NCBI GenBank assembly: GCA_013368315.1
Contig: JAACJM010000070.1
Span: 248,001-312,000 of the forward strand
Source of the DNA: Tetrapyrgos nigripes
Lineage: Eukaryota; Basidiomycota; Agaricomycetes; Agaricales; Campanellaceae
Reading direction: 5' to 3'
Length of the DNA: 64,000 nt
Shown here: in pieces, positions 1 through 10,072 of the stretch
Layout of the letters: the number at the start of each line of letters is the position of its first letter
Numbering within the stretch: the first letter of the stretch is position 1
Position numbers and translations under genes: made by a program
The notes under the pieces: generated by a model
Seen by the model: only the letters and a program-made list of their open reading frames with translations
The model's database searches: none
What the model was told of the DNA's origin: nothing

Positions 1-588
1 ATGTCAGGAGAAAACTCCACAGAAGGGTCTCTCATTCCAGCCCGTTGAAGAACAGTGCACAAGTCTTCATCAAAGTCGTCACCTGTATACTTGTTGGATA
101 CTTTTATCTGGAAGATACTGAGGCCATTCATCCACGCAACAAAACACGACAGAGTAGTCTGGAAGAAATACAGGGGGTCAGATTGGTTATAAGCAGAGAG
201 CAAATACGTACCTTGCCACTTCCACTGACACCAATGAGTAACAGATGCCCTTGCACCTGACGAAATACTTGGTCAATCTGGAGTACATGGTCTAATATGT
301 CATTGAAAAGCACAAGTGGCACATCAAGCTCTTCTTCATAGAACACCTTTAGACAAGCCTTTGTATATTCTCGCAGTATTTCTCTGTCCACGGGAATGTA
401 ATCCTTTGAGGTCCAGTTTGAGAACAAGATCGAGCGGGTTAGTGACTCATCACAGTTTATGGTGGGGAAGTGATCCATAGCAGCTCGGTCAATGTTCTCA
501 TCTGTCCACAATCTCTCATCTTCTGTGACCAGACGATCCTGGAATAGACGAAGAGCTTCATGGGCCCAGATGCGAACAAGACCTTCGC
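1..588 (-). pseudogene. Cytoplasmic dynein heavy chain fragment (AAA4 region)
   Basis: The minus strand encodes a piece of the dynein heavy-chain motor ring. It contains the segment before AAA4 ([17 protein letters not shown]-like, [12 protein letters not shown]) and the AAA4 Walker A motif GVSGSGK. A short intron (GTACGT...TTCCAG, about 180-210) splits the motif. The next exon continues with a [22 protein letters not shown] block to the window edge. A full dynein heavy chain is over 4,000 residues; here only about 200 are visible. Everything 5' of AAA4 is missing, because homology stops exactly where a foldback element begins at 589 and unrelated repeats follow. The 3' part may continue outside the window. 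The intron shows the piece was copied as DNA, not from mRNA. Family identity is very secure; calling it non-functional is inferred from the truncation. Confidence 0.85.
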
Positions 589-865
589 ACTGGGTGCAAA
601 CACTTGTAATTCCTTGGATATACAGAGGAATTACACAAGACTTACACTGGTACACTCAATATGTAAGTCCACTTGACTTACTAAAGTATTACCAAGGACC
701 ACTGTGAGACTTCATGCCTTACAATAGTCATATATAATTGTTCTATTTTTCTTGGTCTCTGGTAATACTTCAGTAAGTCAAGTGGACTTACATATTGAGT
801 GTACCAGTGTAAGTCTTATGTAATTCCTCTGTATATCCAAGGAATTACAAGTGTTTGCACCCAGT
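589..865. mobile_element. Foldback MITE-like element
   Basis: A 277-bp element begins ACTGGGTGCAAACACTTG and ends with the reverse complement of that sequence. The two arms, about 589-700 and 753-865, are near-perfect inverted repeats of roughly 110 bp around a spacer of about 50 bp. It has no coding capacity. It lies exactly at the 5' edge of the dynein fragment. I could not identify a target-site duplication, so its superfamily is unknown. Confidence 0.8.
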
Positions 866-920
866 GTCGACCGATAAAATCTCCAGTGGGCAGATAGCTT
901 CATATATACCCCTGACCCAT

Positions 921-1254
921 CTGGTCAACTCACAAGGACTGTACATGTAGTGAGCTTGGATGTCCGTCATGAATAGTTTTTGCAACGTGATTGAAGTGTT
1001 CTGTAGGTAATGGTATAATCAGTGGAAGAGGATTACCGGCAAGAAATAAAAACACACCTGAATTGCCGTAGAGGTTACCTTGAGTGCCTGGTCAACTCAC
1101 AAGGACTGTACACGTAGTGAGCTTGGATGTCCATCATGAATCATTTTTGCAACATGATTGAAGCGTTCTGTAGGTAATGGTATAATCAGTGGAAGAGGAT
1201 TACCAGCAAGAGATAAAAACACACCTGAATTGCTGTAGAGGTTACCTTGAGTGC
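921..1254. repeat. Direct tandem duplication, 167-bp unit, two copies
   Basis: Copy 1 (921-1087) and copy 2 (1088-1254) are almost identical and both start CTGGTCAACTCACAAGG. The few differences include CG/TG pairs, such as GTCCGTC against GTCCATC and TGCCGTAG against TGCTGTAG. No convincing reading frame crosses the block. Confidence 0.85.
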
Positions 1255-1329
1255 CATTTTCAAATCCGAGAAGCCCGTTATTACAGCTCAAAGCTGCAGA
1301 AATTGGATCAAAACACTTATGAGATTCTG

Positions 1330-1650
1330 TCCAACTTGAACAACACTCTCCAACACCATTGCAACCCCAAGGGCTCCAGTTACCTCGTCGTTGTTCCCCT
1401 CAGCTACACCATGAGCATCAGCAGCAGCTCTGGATTCCACTAAAATATTCGCAACTGCTGGCCCATCCATCAATTTCCATGCTCTGTCCAACTTGAACAG
1501 CACTCTCCAACACCATTGCAACCCCAAGGGCTCTAGTTACCTCATCGTTGTTCCCTTCAGCTATACAATGACCATCAGCAGCAGCTCTGGCTTCTGCTAA
1601 AATATTCACAACTACTGGCTCACCCATCAATTTCCGTGCTCTTCCCAAAC
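1330..1650. repeat. Direct tandem duplication, 157-bp unit, two copies
   Basis: Copy 1 starts at 1330 and copy 2 at 1487, both with TCCAACTTGAACA. On the minus strand each unit reads as a similar peptide (NILAEARAAAD, AEGNNDEVT, ALGVAMVLES). The unit may therefore come from an expressed, internally repetitive protein that I do not recognise. Stops and frame changes separate the two copies. Confidence 0.75.
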
Positions 1651-1744
1651 CTCACACCGAGACTTCCACAGTCCTTGAAATGATCGAGCATTCCAAGCTG
1701 TTGGTCACTCAGCTGGTCCTGCTCATGGCCAAAGTAACTGAAAC

Positions 1745-2605
1745 CTTCAATTTGGAGGGGTTTGGATTAGCCTTCCATTTGTGAGAGATGGTCCTCTTCC
1801 TGCTTGAAGTCTTGACGAGGTCAATGAGAACACTACTAAATCTATTGAGTCAAAGCATGAGATACAGCGAAAGTGGACACGCACTCTTGCTTGGGCTTGT
1901 CTGTCATAATGGTTGGTTTTTGCCAATCGGAGGTGGTCTGAAAAATCGTAAGAATAATGAACGGCCCCAGTCACAAGTCAATGCACCTGATATTTAAGAT
2001 ACAAATCATCAGTGAAAGTTTACACTTGGTTCCAGTTTCAAAAGAATGAGGAACACCTGGAATGTATAAGCGTCAGCTTGAAAAGAAAAGGAGGAGGAGG
2101 GAAAAACTTGCTACTGCACTGCAGATCTTCACAATGGTGTCTCCTTCACCAAGAAACACTGAATTGGACAGATAGAAGCGCATTCTATCTGCACCAGAGG
2201 ACGAAACACATTCGTCTTCAGATATTGTAGCACCAAAACGAATTCGAATGCTAGAGAGTGTGGAGGAGAGAGACAGAGCGAGAGGAAGATGGGAGTCAAG
2301 ACAATAGATTGGACTGACGCAAGTTGACTACTCCTTCACATGTGACACAGAACAATAACGCAGACTCAGACTGTATCGATGTCGATAATCCTGGAGATAA
2401 TAGACAATGCTAGGAGAAGCTCAGCAGGCACCCCATCATGCAATAGTTTTCGTTGTCACTTTTTGAGATAAAACCAAGTCATAAAAACTACAAGTCACAA
2501 AATACATATTATCGTAACTTATGTCCCTGTCCACTGCTCCTCAACAACCGTGATGAGGAAGAGAGCCGACAAAATCAGCCTTCAAAGTTATCAGACCCTG
2601 CCTCC
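1745..2605. repeat. Dispersed repeat, copy A
   Basis: This block of about 860 bp is repeated in inverted orientation at 40060-41015. Matching landmarks include GCTTGGGCTTGTCTGTC, CAGGTGCATTGACTTGTGACTG, the GACGAA..CATTCGTCTTCAGATATTG segment, and ACTGTCCACTGGACAGGGACAT-like ends. It lies directly downstream of the minus-strand gene ending at 2591, and its partner lies directly downstream of the Plavaka transposase. A shorter third match lies near 21785-21850. No intact frame was found. It may be the 3' terminal part of a DNA transposon. Confidence 0.7.
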
Positions 2606-4946
2606 AAGTCCAACGCTATGCAAGGCAACCCACTGATCAAATTGAGGGTATTGCTTGTCTGAGATGTCTAAAATTTCCTTGGTGGGACCCGATAGTTTGT
2701 TGAAGAACACATCATCGTAGCAGTAACGAGGTAAACGTTTCACGATCTGGCTAGTAGACTCCTGCTCTGTATAGCGGCGCTTCTTGGATGCAGGAAGGTG
2801 CTTGCGGAATCCAATTTGCTTCATCGACTGCTCATACGAAGCCGCACCTTGCACATCAATGCCATGGAGAATGGGGCCGATAGCCTTGTGCCTGTACTTT
2901 GGAACAAGAACCTTAAATCCAGCTGGGTTTTCGTCATCTGTATATTTGGAGGATTGACCGTCAACGTCGAGGTCATCAAGGAGAACTTGCCCAATTCAAT
3001 GCTCCAGATGATCGTTAACCTCAAGGAGCTGTTTGACGTGCTCACGATGCTTGTTGAGTTTCTATGTAGTAAGATAAGCAAACTCTGCAGACTGCAGTGA
3101 AAACTGTCTGAAAACTCACCTGTATCTTGCGGGAGTGGACCCTCATCCTATCATTTGTGTAGTCACTATACTCTTTTACTCGAGCATCAGCTTCTGCCTC
3201 GTTTTCATCTGCATGAGGAAGAGACCTCTTGTATGCACCCTGGACCTGCACCATGAAACTCCAAATGATAGCTTGCATTACTTCTGACGACAAGTCAACC
3301 GTCTTCCCTGTATCGTCTAATGCTCCAAGTACTGCTGCAGCCATGTTTGAGACAACAATCTTGTTCCATGGGATCTGTTTCCAATTCTCGCCAAAGTAGA
3401 GAGAATACTGGAGTTCACCCCAGGGACCAGCGTGAGTTCCGATAAGGTGACTGAGAGCGCTTTCTTCGTCAACAGGTTGATAATCACTGCTGTGAAGAGT
3501 CTTGATCCCGCAAAGTTCCTTGAACTCATCGAGGATATCAGTCTTGGGACAACAGTGAGCATCGGGTCTGGGCAGGCAACAACAAGATACACATACATTC
3601 AGCTGTTTCCTGATTTTGGGGGATAAAACATCATAAGCCGTCTTCTTCAGCTCCATTTTATGGCCATAGCTGCCCTGCTTCATTGCACGCTTCCCACGAC
3701 GTTTGGCTGCAGACGTGGGTGTGCCTTGTGCGGAGGCCGGTGGAGTCTGCAAGTTTTGTAGGAGTTGTTTGATATCGCCTGTGAACTCTCGAAAGAGTGC
3801 TGCAAACCCAGCCTCTCCAGCGGTAGGAGCAGCGCTAGCGGGGACAGAATCAGAGGTGGTTGATCTGCTGACAGGAGCAGTTCCCGAATGGCGAGGAGGG
3901 GTAGAAGTAACCTGAGGATGATCCATGTCTACATCCCGATCGTCGCTGCGACTTTGAGATGGCTGAGATTGGGACGAGGGTGGCAATTGAGCTGAGTGTT
4001 TGGGTTTGGCTCAGAGAGTTTGTATCTCGTTGTCCTTTTGTAGCTGACAATATCACGTTGTCAACCTCTATCAAAACAGGCTGAAGAAGCACTCACCAAG
4101 TCCCGCTGGGCTTTTTGCATTTCGACAGCGAATTGGGTGGACTGTTATCAGGTCACATGAGTTGAGGATCAGTCTCGAGCTATGTCTAAGAAAGTTAAGG
4201 AGGCACTCACCAAGTCTTGGCAGACTTTTTGAACATCTTCAGCAAATTGACTGCACTGATATGAGTTAAGAATCAGTCTCACAGATTGGAGCTATCTGAC
4301 AACAGCATACCATCTGCTCCATCCCAGTTTGCTGAAGGAATCGGTATCTCAGGTAGCCATCATGAAATATGGTGGTGAATGCTCACCAACTCTGATATGA
4401 CCTTTTCCGACTGGCTATACAGATTATGGTAGCCTGAAGCAGTCTCCTGAAGAATTTCGTACTGTTGTCGTGCTTCTCAGAGTTGTGATTGCTTGTAAAA
4501 AGGACCTATCAGTACCACAGAAACGAGAAAAAGAGAAAAAGTAACAAGAGGAAATGACCTGCTTCACGTACCAGTTCATCGTCCACATCCCGCTGCATTG
4601 ATTCATCCTGCAGAAGCTCCTTCAACTTCGATATCTCGCTTCTTTGGAAAGATAGATCGTTGTTGGCTTCTTTGAGGGCAAGCTCCAGTTTTTCTTTTGC
4701 TGTGCGCTCCTAAGAACACTGTAAGTCACTGCCTATGTGCAGTTGGTAGCCACTCACCTTGTTGAAATCTTCTTGGGTAAGTCCTGCTCCAGCACGAAAT
4801 TTTTCTCCATGGGGCCCAATGTTCCTGTCAGGTCCAACTTTGTCATCATTGGCTTCAACTCCGTGTTTACAGGATAAGGGTATGGATTGTCTGTTGGACA
4901 ACTGAGTTTCATTCAGATTGTTTTTGTCAGATGTTGTTGGTCCCAT
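2591..4946 (-). CDS. Uncharacterised multi-exon coiled-coil protein
   Basis: The product is predicted to be a coiled-coil protein of unknown function. From a possible start at 4946 the gene reads through exons with heptad-like Glu/Lys/Leu-rich stretches (about 4565-4710: ERTAKEKLELALKEAN, RSEISKLKELL). Small exons resembling FAVEMQKAQRDL follow around 4090-4250. A large exon (3120-3986) has a Ser/Pro/Thr-rich start and a basic KRRGKRAMKQ patch. After an intron (about 3065-3119, GTGAGT...ACATAG) the last exon contains KLNKHREHVKQLL, LLDDLDVDGQSS and a stop at 2591. The first exons are uncertain; an additional short exon may start at 5098. I do not recognise a named domain. Similar genes next to transposons are familiar in Agaricomycetes, so it may be element-encoded. 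Confidence 0.55.
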
Positions 4947-5714
4947 GAAGTATGAGAGAACATTGTATCTTGATGAAGCTGGAGGCAGAGCTGGGAGCTC
5001 CTGTGTGGTAGAAAATCATTTCTCGGTTTCAGGAGACAATTGTATTCCCATACCTTTGCTCCAGAAGATGAACTGCCAGCGGGGCCATTGTTGTTCATGA
5101 TAAAATGTTATTAAAGTAGAAAAATAGGGTTGAAAAGGAATGGGTAATGACTGTGGTTGATTTCAGGGGCACCAGGCTGTATGAGGTGTAACTGCATGAA
5201 GAGGGGTTATTAAAAGTAGGTTCTCAGTACGGAAAATGTGCTATGCACCTGACTCGTCTTGGTGCAAGAAGACAATTGGAGACTTAGAGAACAAAAAGGG
5301 TTGACGAAAGCACCAAATGTCCTCCATTTTTAGGATCAAAAATTCCCTAGAGCGGTAATGGAGCATGTGGAATCAGTTCTCGAGGTTTGAGCCCTAGAAC
5401 CTACAAGGTGACAGGATGATAATGAATACACGTTTGTCATTTCCCTGACTTGGCACTGGAAGACAAATGGAGAGTTGACACACGATTCCGGCCAGAAGTT
5501 TGAATTTGGTTCTGTCCACAAGGAGGTGACTGCATACACACATTGTTCAACGTTTTAGAATGAGAACCTCATTATTGATGATGTACGGTATGTTCAACTC
5601 TACAATTGAAGCAACTGAGGTAGTTGTTGCCCACGACACTCCTGGAACCACTGGAGATGAGGAGCAAAGCTGTGAAGCAGCATGTAAGCAATGTATTCAA
5701 AAGCAAAAGCACAA
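4947..5714. other. No convincing gene
   Basis: I see only short frames here. The first exon of the neighbouring coiled-coil gene may lie at 4913-5098 on the minus strand (start MNNNGPAGSSSSG), but joining it to the next exon needs a frame change. Nothing recognisable lies in 5100-5700. Confidence 0.4.
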
Positions 5715-6032
5715 TACTGACTGCTTCACGATGACTTGAGCCTTTTTGGCATCTCCCTTCTGGAGATTGACAATGTTCTGGGCATTCTTCTTGCCAACTC
5801 ACATAATGATGATGTCCCCATGAACGAAGAGAGCTGGATTTACAGGGAGGCGTTTGTGTCGTCTGAAGAATAACTGAAACCGTGTTTTTCGGTACACCAC
5901 ATCGGTGTCATGGACATACAGCTGGAGAAATGGCCAAGATTCTAATTGATGCTCAAGCAATGGCATCCATTCAACTTGATGCAACCTGGGTGGCTGTGAG
6001 GAGACGGTTGGGACTCGGACAAGATGTTTCAA
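5715..6032 (-). pseudogene. Uncharacterised agaricomycete protein fragment with premature TGA
   Basis: The frame reads VYRKTRFQLFFRRHKRLP, then LFVHGDIIIM, a TGA stop (5799-5801), then VGKKNAQNIVNLQKGDAKK and a possible splice donor GTCAGT near 5719. The text continues sensibly on both sides of the stop, so a single nonsense change (CGA to TGA) is the simplest reading. I recognise no domain. Similar short proteins occur beside transposons in mushroom genomes (my recollection, not tested). Confidence 0.4.
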
Positions 6033-6059
6033 AGATGTGGTGGATATCCTGACGGCAAC

Positions 6060-6618
6060 AACATTAAAGACATGAGATGCCTATACCGAATCAGTTTACA
6101 TGAGTATTGTCAATAAAGTAAAAACATACATCATTGACATTGTATGTGGTATGTGTCATTTTTGTGAAGTTAATGAGTGGAAGATTGAGGTGCAGCCTGC
6201 TGCAAGTTCAGGAGAAGGAAGAGGAATATGGGAAGCTTAAGAGGAATATGACAAGTTGTACCTCTCAGTGGCTTGAGAAAATGAGATTTGATGCATGCTC
6301 AGTGACTAGCATGAAGATAACAATAAGAACAGCTGCCTCCTTCTTGTTCTTCAGCTAAGTCAGATGACTAGCGTGAAGAGAACAGCTGCCTTCTCATTCT
6401 TTGATAAGTCAGACGACTAGTGTGAAGATAACAACAAGAGACGCAGTCAAATGCTACTGATGCATCAGGACCATCGGATGCGGAAATTGATGCATTGCGT
6501 CATGTTGACTCAGGATCACCAAAAGGACTACATGAAGCTTAAAAGCCCAGCCAGAGAGAACACAATCATAGACAATTAGGCATAGTACTATTGGTCAAAG
6601 GGAATGTTGGAGTAGAAA
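6060..6618. other. Gene-free stretch with short imperfect repeats
   Basis: Between 6300 and 6440 a motif like GACTAGCATGAAGATAACAA recurs three times with small changes, alternating with GAACAGCTGCCT. I see no gene here. Confidence 0.5.
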
Positions 6619-7430
6619 TTAGGAAGAACCCTTCTTTGTTGAAGGCCGCCTGTTACCCTGGGATGCACCACTGTCTTTTCCACAAACCCCCCCATCTCCT
6701 CGCCCATCTTTCCCTTTCTCCGTCCTCCTCACCCGGGCTGCTTCTGTATCCTTCATAGTCTTCAGCTGATCTCTGAGAAGGAGATCGGTGCCCCAATGAT
6801 CTGCATGATCTCTGAATAACTCTATAGCATCCTCTATCTGTAAGACCAATCAATATAGCTTGAACAGTACAATTAAATGCAGCACTGACATGGTTCCTGA
6901 CCTTTTCCTTTGCGAGCTGGTTTTGATTGTTCAAGTTCAAGGTCATGTCAAGATACTTTTTAATCCCTGCTCTGGCAATCCCCTGAATGAGAGATAAGCG
7001 ACTATGCAAGGGTGGACACACGAGTGCTTACCCAATATTCTTTTTGTTGATACTCATCCCACCCTGCTGTTTTCACCGTGAGCTCCACATTGGCTGGAGG
7101 GTGGATCAGTACAACCTCTGCTTGAGAGGAACCTGATGACGTTTCTTCATTGACAGTCGATGTTCCTTCATCATCCAGAGGTGTCATGGGTGATAGTGGG
7201 CTGTCAGAGAAGGCTGGAGACACAATGCAGATGGGGCTCGGCTCTTTATGTTTCAATGTTGTGTAAGGGTGAAATAGAGGCCTCTCTGGGAGGACTCTAT
7301 GGATTGAGAGGGACCGAGTGGCATGTCTGGGTATGACTGTAGCATATAGAGGAATGACTTTGGGACGAGCAGCGGTCCTTGGGGAGAATGTGGAACTAGG
7401 TGTGGAGAACTTTGGAGAAGGGAAGGACAT
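6619..7430 (-). CDS. Uncharacterised protein, three exons, TE-associated type
   Basis: The start at 7430 opens MSFPSPKFSTPSSTFSPRT, a Ser/Thr/Pro-rich region. The text continues into ANVELTVKTAGWDEYQQ and an intron beginning near 7032 (GTAAGC...). The next exon holds GIARAGIKKYLDMTLNLN. After a second intron comes IEDAIELFRDHADHWGTDLL and QLKTMKDTEAAR, with a stop at 6619. The middle block is predicted helical. I recognise no catalytic motif. It is divergent from the WD40 gene (gap about 375 bp), so a shared promoter region is possible. No internal stop is needed if the two introns are spliced, so it may be intact. Confidence 0.5.
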
Positions 7431-7806
7431 TATGAAATGTTGTTGTGCGCCGGCACAAAGGAAGTGAAGGAAAGATGTGAGATAACTGTGATGTACTGCG
7501 AGTGTAGAAGGAAAGATGCGAAACTGTGATAGACCGCATGTAGAATTCGAAGGTGCGCACTTGTTATTGTTCTCTGGTTCCTCGGCATGTGAGAAAGATG
7601 CGAAGTAGCTGCGATAAGGAAGATGTGTAGGATTCAAAGGTGCGTGCTTGTTATTGTTCTCTGATTCCTTCGCACATAAGAAAACAATAGAGAAAACTGT
7701 CCTGGTTGTCAAATGAGCTGAGAAGTGAACATAGAGAAAACTGTCCTGAAGTATGGGGTGGCTGTTGAAATACAAGAGAAAGAGGTCATGGTTATTGAAT
7801 TCCTCA

Positions 7807-9317
7807 ATGACACCTTTCACCTTCACCACCAACTCCAAAACACCGAAAAGCAAGAACAGGAAATACAAGCTGCGAGCACTCCTGGCTGGGCACCAGGGTG
7901 CAGTAGTGTGTGTGGCCGCCCACCCACTGGGAAGTCATGTAGCCTCTGGAGGTAAGTGCACAACTTTTTGGGCAGGAAAGCCTTACAGGTGCATGTAGGC
8001 TGAGAGGGGACACTTGTCTGGAAACTTCAAGACAAGAAACTACTGGGCTCACCAACTGGGGCTGGTGACTGGGGAGTTACAACTGCTTTAGCATGGATGA
8101 TTAGACCAGATGATACCGATGATGGGCTGGCGTTTGGGACTGATATGGATATTTATGCATCTGGCGTCACAGCCAAAAGGAACAGGAGGTAGGCCAGCAA
8201 CTTCTGCTGAGAGCGACGGGCATTGACTCGACTTGTGATCCTAGTTCACGGAGGTGTACTGCAACCATCTTGAAGGGGGAGAGAATGGGCAGGAAATAAC
8301 AGCCATTGCATTCAATGCGAACTCCAGCCAGCTGGCTGTCGTCCATCGGGCTGAGATCATCCACAGATTCATAGTCGACCCATTGATGAGGCTGACCACA
8401 ATAAAATCGACAAGGATCAAGAACCATTGGCCCCAGGTGGTCAGTTTCGGACAGACAGCTGCCCATGGTCCTGAAATCTGGAGTTTCGGAAGAGAGGATG
8501 GCGAAATGTGAGTAGATGTGGCATGACGTTCTTACAAGCTGACATATACTCGATGAAGGAGGGAAAATTACTGTGACAAGGACCACCGGTGTGGTGATGT
8601 AAGTGATCTGAAACAGCGACGTCTTTCTTCTTCTGAAGCTGCTCAAAAGCAGTGGTGCTGCAATCAGCGTCAAAGACAATGCATATATTCTGGATGATAC
8701 GTCACAGGGTGTCGCTCTCTACAAACTTTCACATGCAGAAAGACTCAGGACATTTGCTGTGATGACCAACGAACGACGTTCAAGAAATGTTGGCTTCCAT
8801 GACGGAGGGAAAGCTCTGATCTCCAGAAGTGATCATGGTGATGTCTACGTTTTTGACTGAAGGACTAGTGAGGTCAACAACATCATCCAGGTTGGGTGTA
8901 AAGATTGGGTGCAATCTGTAACAGTAAGTGACTTTCAGACTAAACAGAGTATAATCATCCCTGAAGCTAGGGCAGACAACGGAGATGGAGGGTGTGCCAA
9001 TAATAATCATTGGTAGATCGGGGGAAAATTTGGGACAGACTGCTCTCCAAGTCTGGGAAAGGGAGACGCCTGCGCCAGAGAGGGAGGGAGCACACCAGGG
9101 GAGACTCCTGCAAGACTTCTACTGGTGGCAGGTAATTTGTGTGCTGTTGTCCATTCTTTTTGTCATGCAGAATCTTCCGCCAGTGAGTGTTCTGATTGTT
9201 TGACCGTTTCCATTGCTCAGACCATCTAAACAGAGAGCACGCGAATGGATGGAGATTGTGACTGGACTTGACCTGGGAATAGAGAGCTTAGCTGATCATG
9301 ATATTGATACTCTGTAA
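7807..9317 (+). pseudogene. WD40-repeat protein, degraded
   Basis: The text shows a WD40-type protein: LLAGHQGAVVCVAAHP, TTALAWMIRPDD, DDGLAFGTDMD, ITAIAFNANSSQLAVVHRA, VVSFGQ, HGPEIWSFGREDGE, DTSQGVALYKLS, NVGFHDGGKALISRSDHGD and VQVWE-like LQVWERE. Exons are separated by short introns. The last exon is PSKQRAREWMEIV...LADHDIDTL with TAA at 9315-9317. Frames are broken by TGA at 8001-8003 (before GTLVWKLQD) and at 8858-8860 (in VFD-stop-RTSEV, where VFDRRTG would be expected). Both fit CGA to TGA. The family call is firm at the repeat level; the cellular role is unknown. Confidence 0.7.
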
Positions 9318-9456
9318 TGTAGCTCAGAGAAACGGCTGTATGCAAGCGCTTACTCAATAAAAAGTGAGTGTTCTGATTGTTTGACCGTTTCTGTTGCCCA
9401 GACCATCTAAACAGGGAGCACATGAATGGATGGAGATTGTGACCAGTCTTGACCGT
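9183..9456. repeat. Partial duplication of the last WD40 intron and exon
   Basis: A segment of about 93 bp starting GTGAGTGTTCTGATTGTTTG occurs at 9183 and again at 9364, 181 bp apart. It includes a whole short intron (GTGAGT...TTGCTCAG) and the start of the terminal exon. The second copy follows the normal stop codon. Confidence 0.8.
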
Positions 9457-9589
9457 AGTGATTCACTTTTGCTATAAAAAAATACATTCAGGCCATACGT
9501 ATTGGGCATGGTGCTATGGCTTACCTGAGTTGCAGTATGTGTCTGCAGTACGAGGAAGAGGGAAGTGACGAGGTGAGCTGGGCTAAGAG

Positions 9590-10035
9590 TGTCACAAAGA
9601 GGCGAGCGCTTAGATAGCGATAATGAGGAGCTATGGGCTCGACTCGACTAACAGACAGTAGTAAGTACTGGAACTGGTCCCAACGACAAAGAATGCATTA
9701 AATACCTAACAGACAGTAGTAAGTACTGGAACTACAGTGCCCATCAGTAAAGGTGAAAGAAGTAATGAAAAGGGGAATACACACCTGGTCCCAACGACGA
9801 AGAGGTCAAGATGGGGAACCAGGTGTCAGGGCGGGGTTTATATATGTAAAAGTAAAGCTGTAAAGAAAGCTGTAAAGAAAGCTGTAAAGGAAGCTGTCAA
9901 GAAGCTGTATCGAAGCTGTATTGGAGAAGTGAAAGGTCCGGTGCGTAGCATGTGGAACAAGAGTCAAATGGTGTAAAGGTCCGAGGATACGGAGATAAGA
10001 AGAAATAAATAGTACCAAATATAGACGTCATGACA
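9590..10035 (-). repeat. 3' LTR of retrotransposon 1
   Basis: This LTR is 446 bp. Compared with the other copy it carries an extra 58-bp internal duplication (the CAGACAGTAGTAAGTACTGG segment occurs twice) and fewer units of the 12-bp array AAGCTGTAAAGR (about 9855-9900). Outside the array there are four substitutions, and three are CG/TG pairs (9624, 9634, 9922 here are T against C). Confidence 0.92.
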
Positions 10036-10072
10036 TTACCCCCCTCCTACACTTCATTGTCCTTGATGAACC

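Noticed and set aside
1..588. Annotating dynein as the functional host gene
   Set aside because: Homology stops at a MITE and everything upstream is unrelated repeat, so at most a 3' fragment is present.
9806..10018. Repetitive small protein (FLYSFLYSF-type) in the LTR
   Set aside because: It is only the translation of the 12-bp LTR array, and its length changes between the two LTRs.
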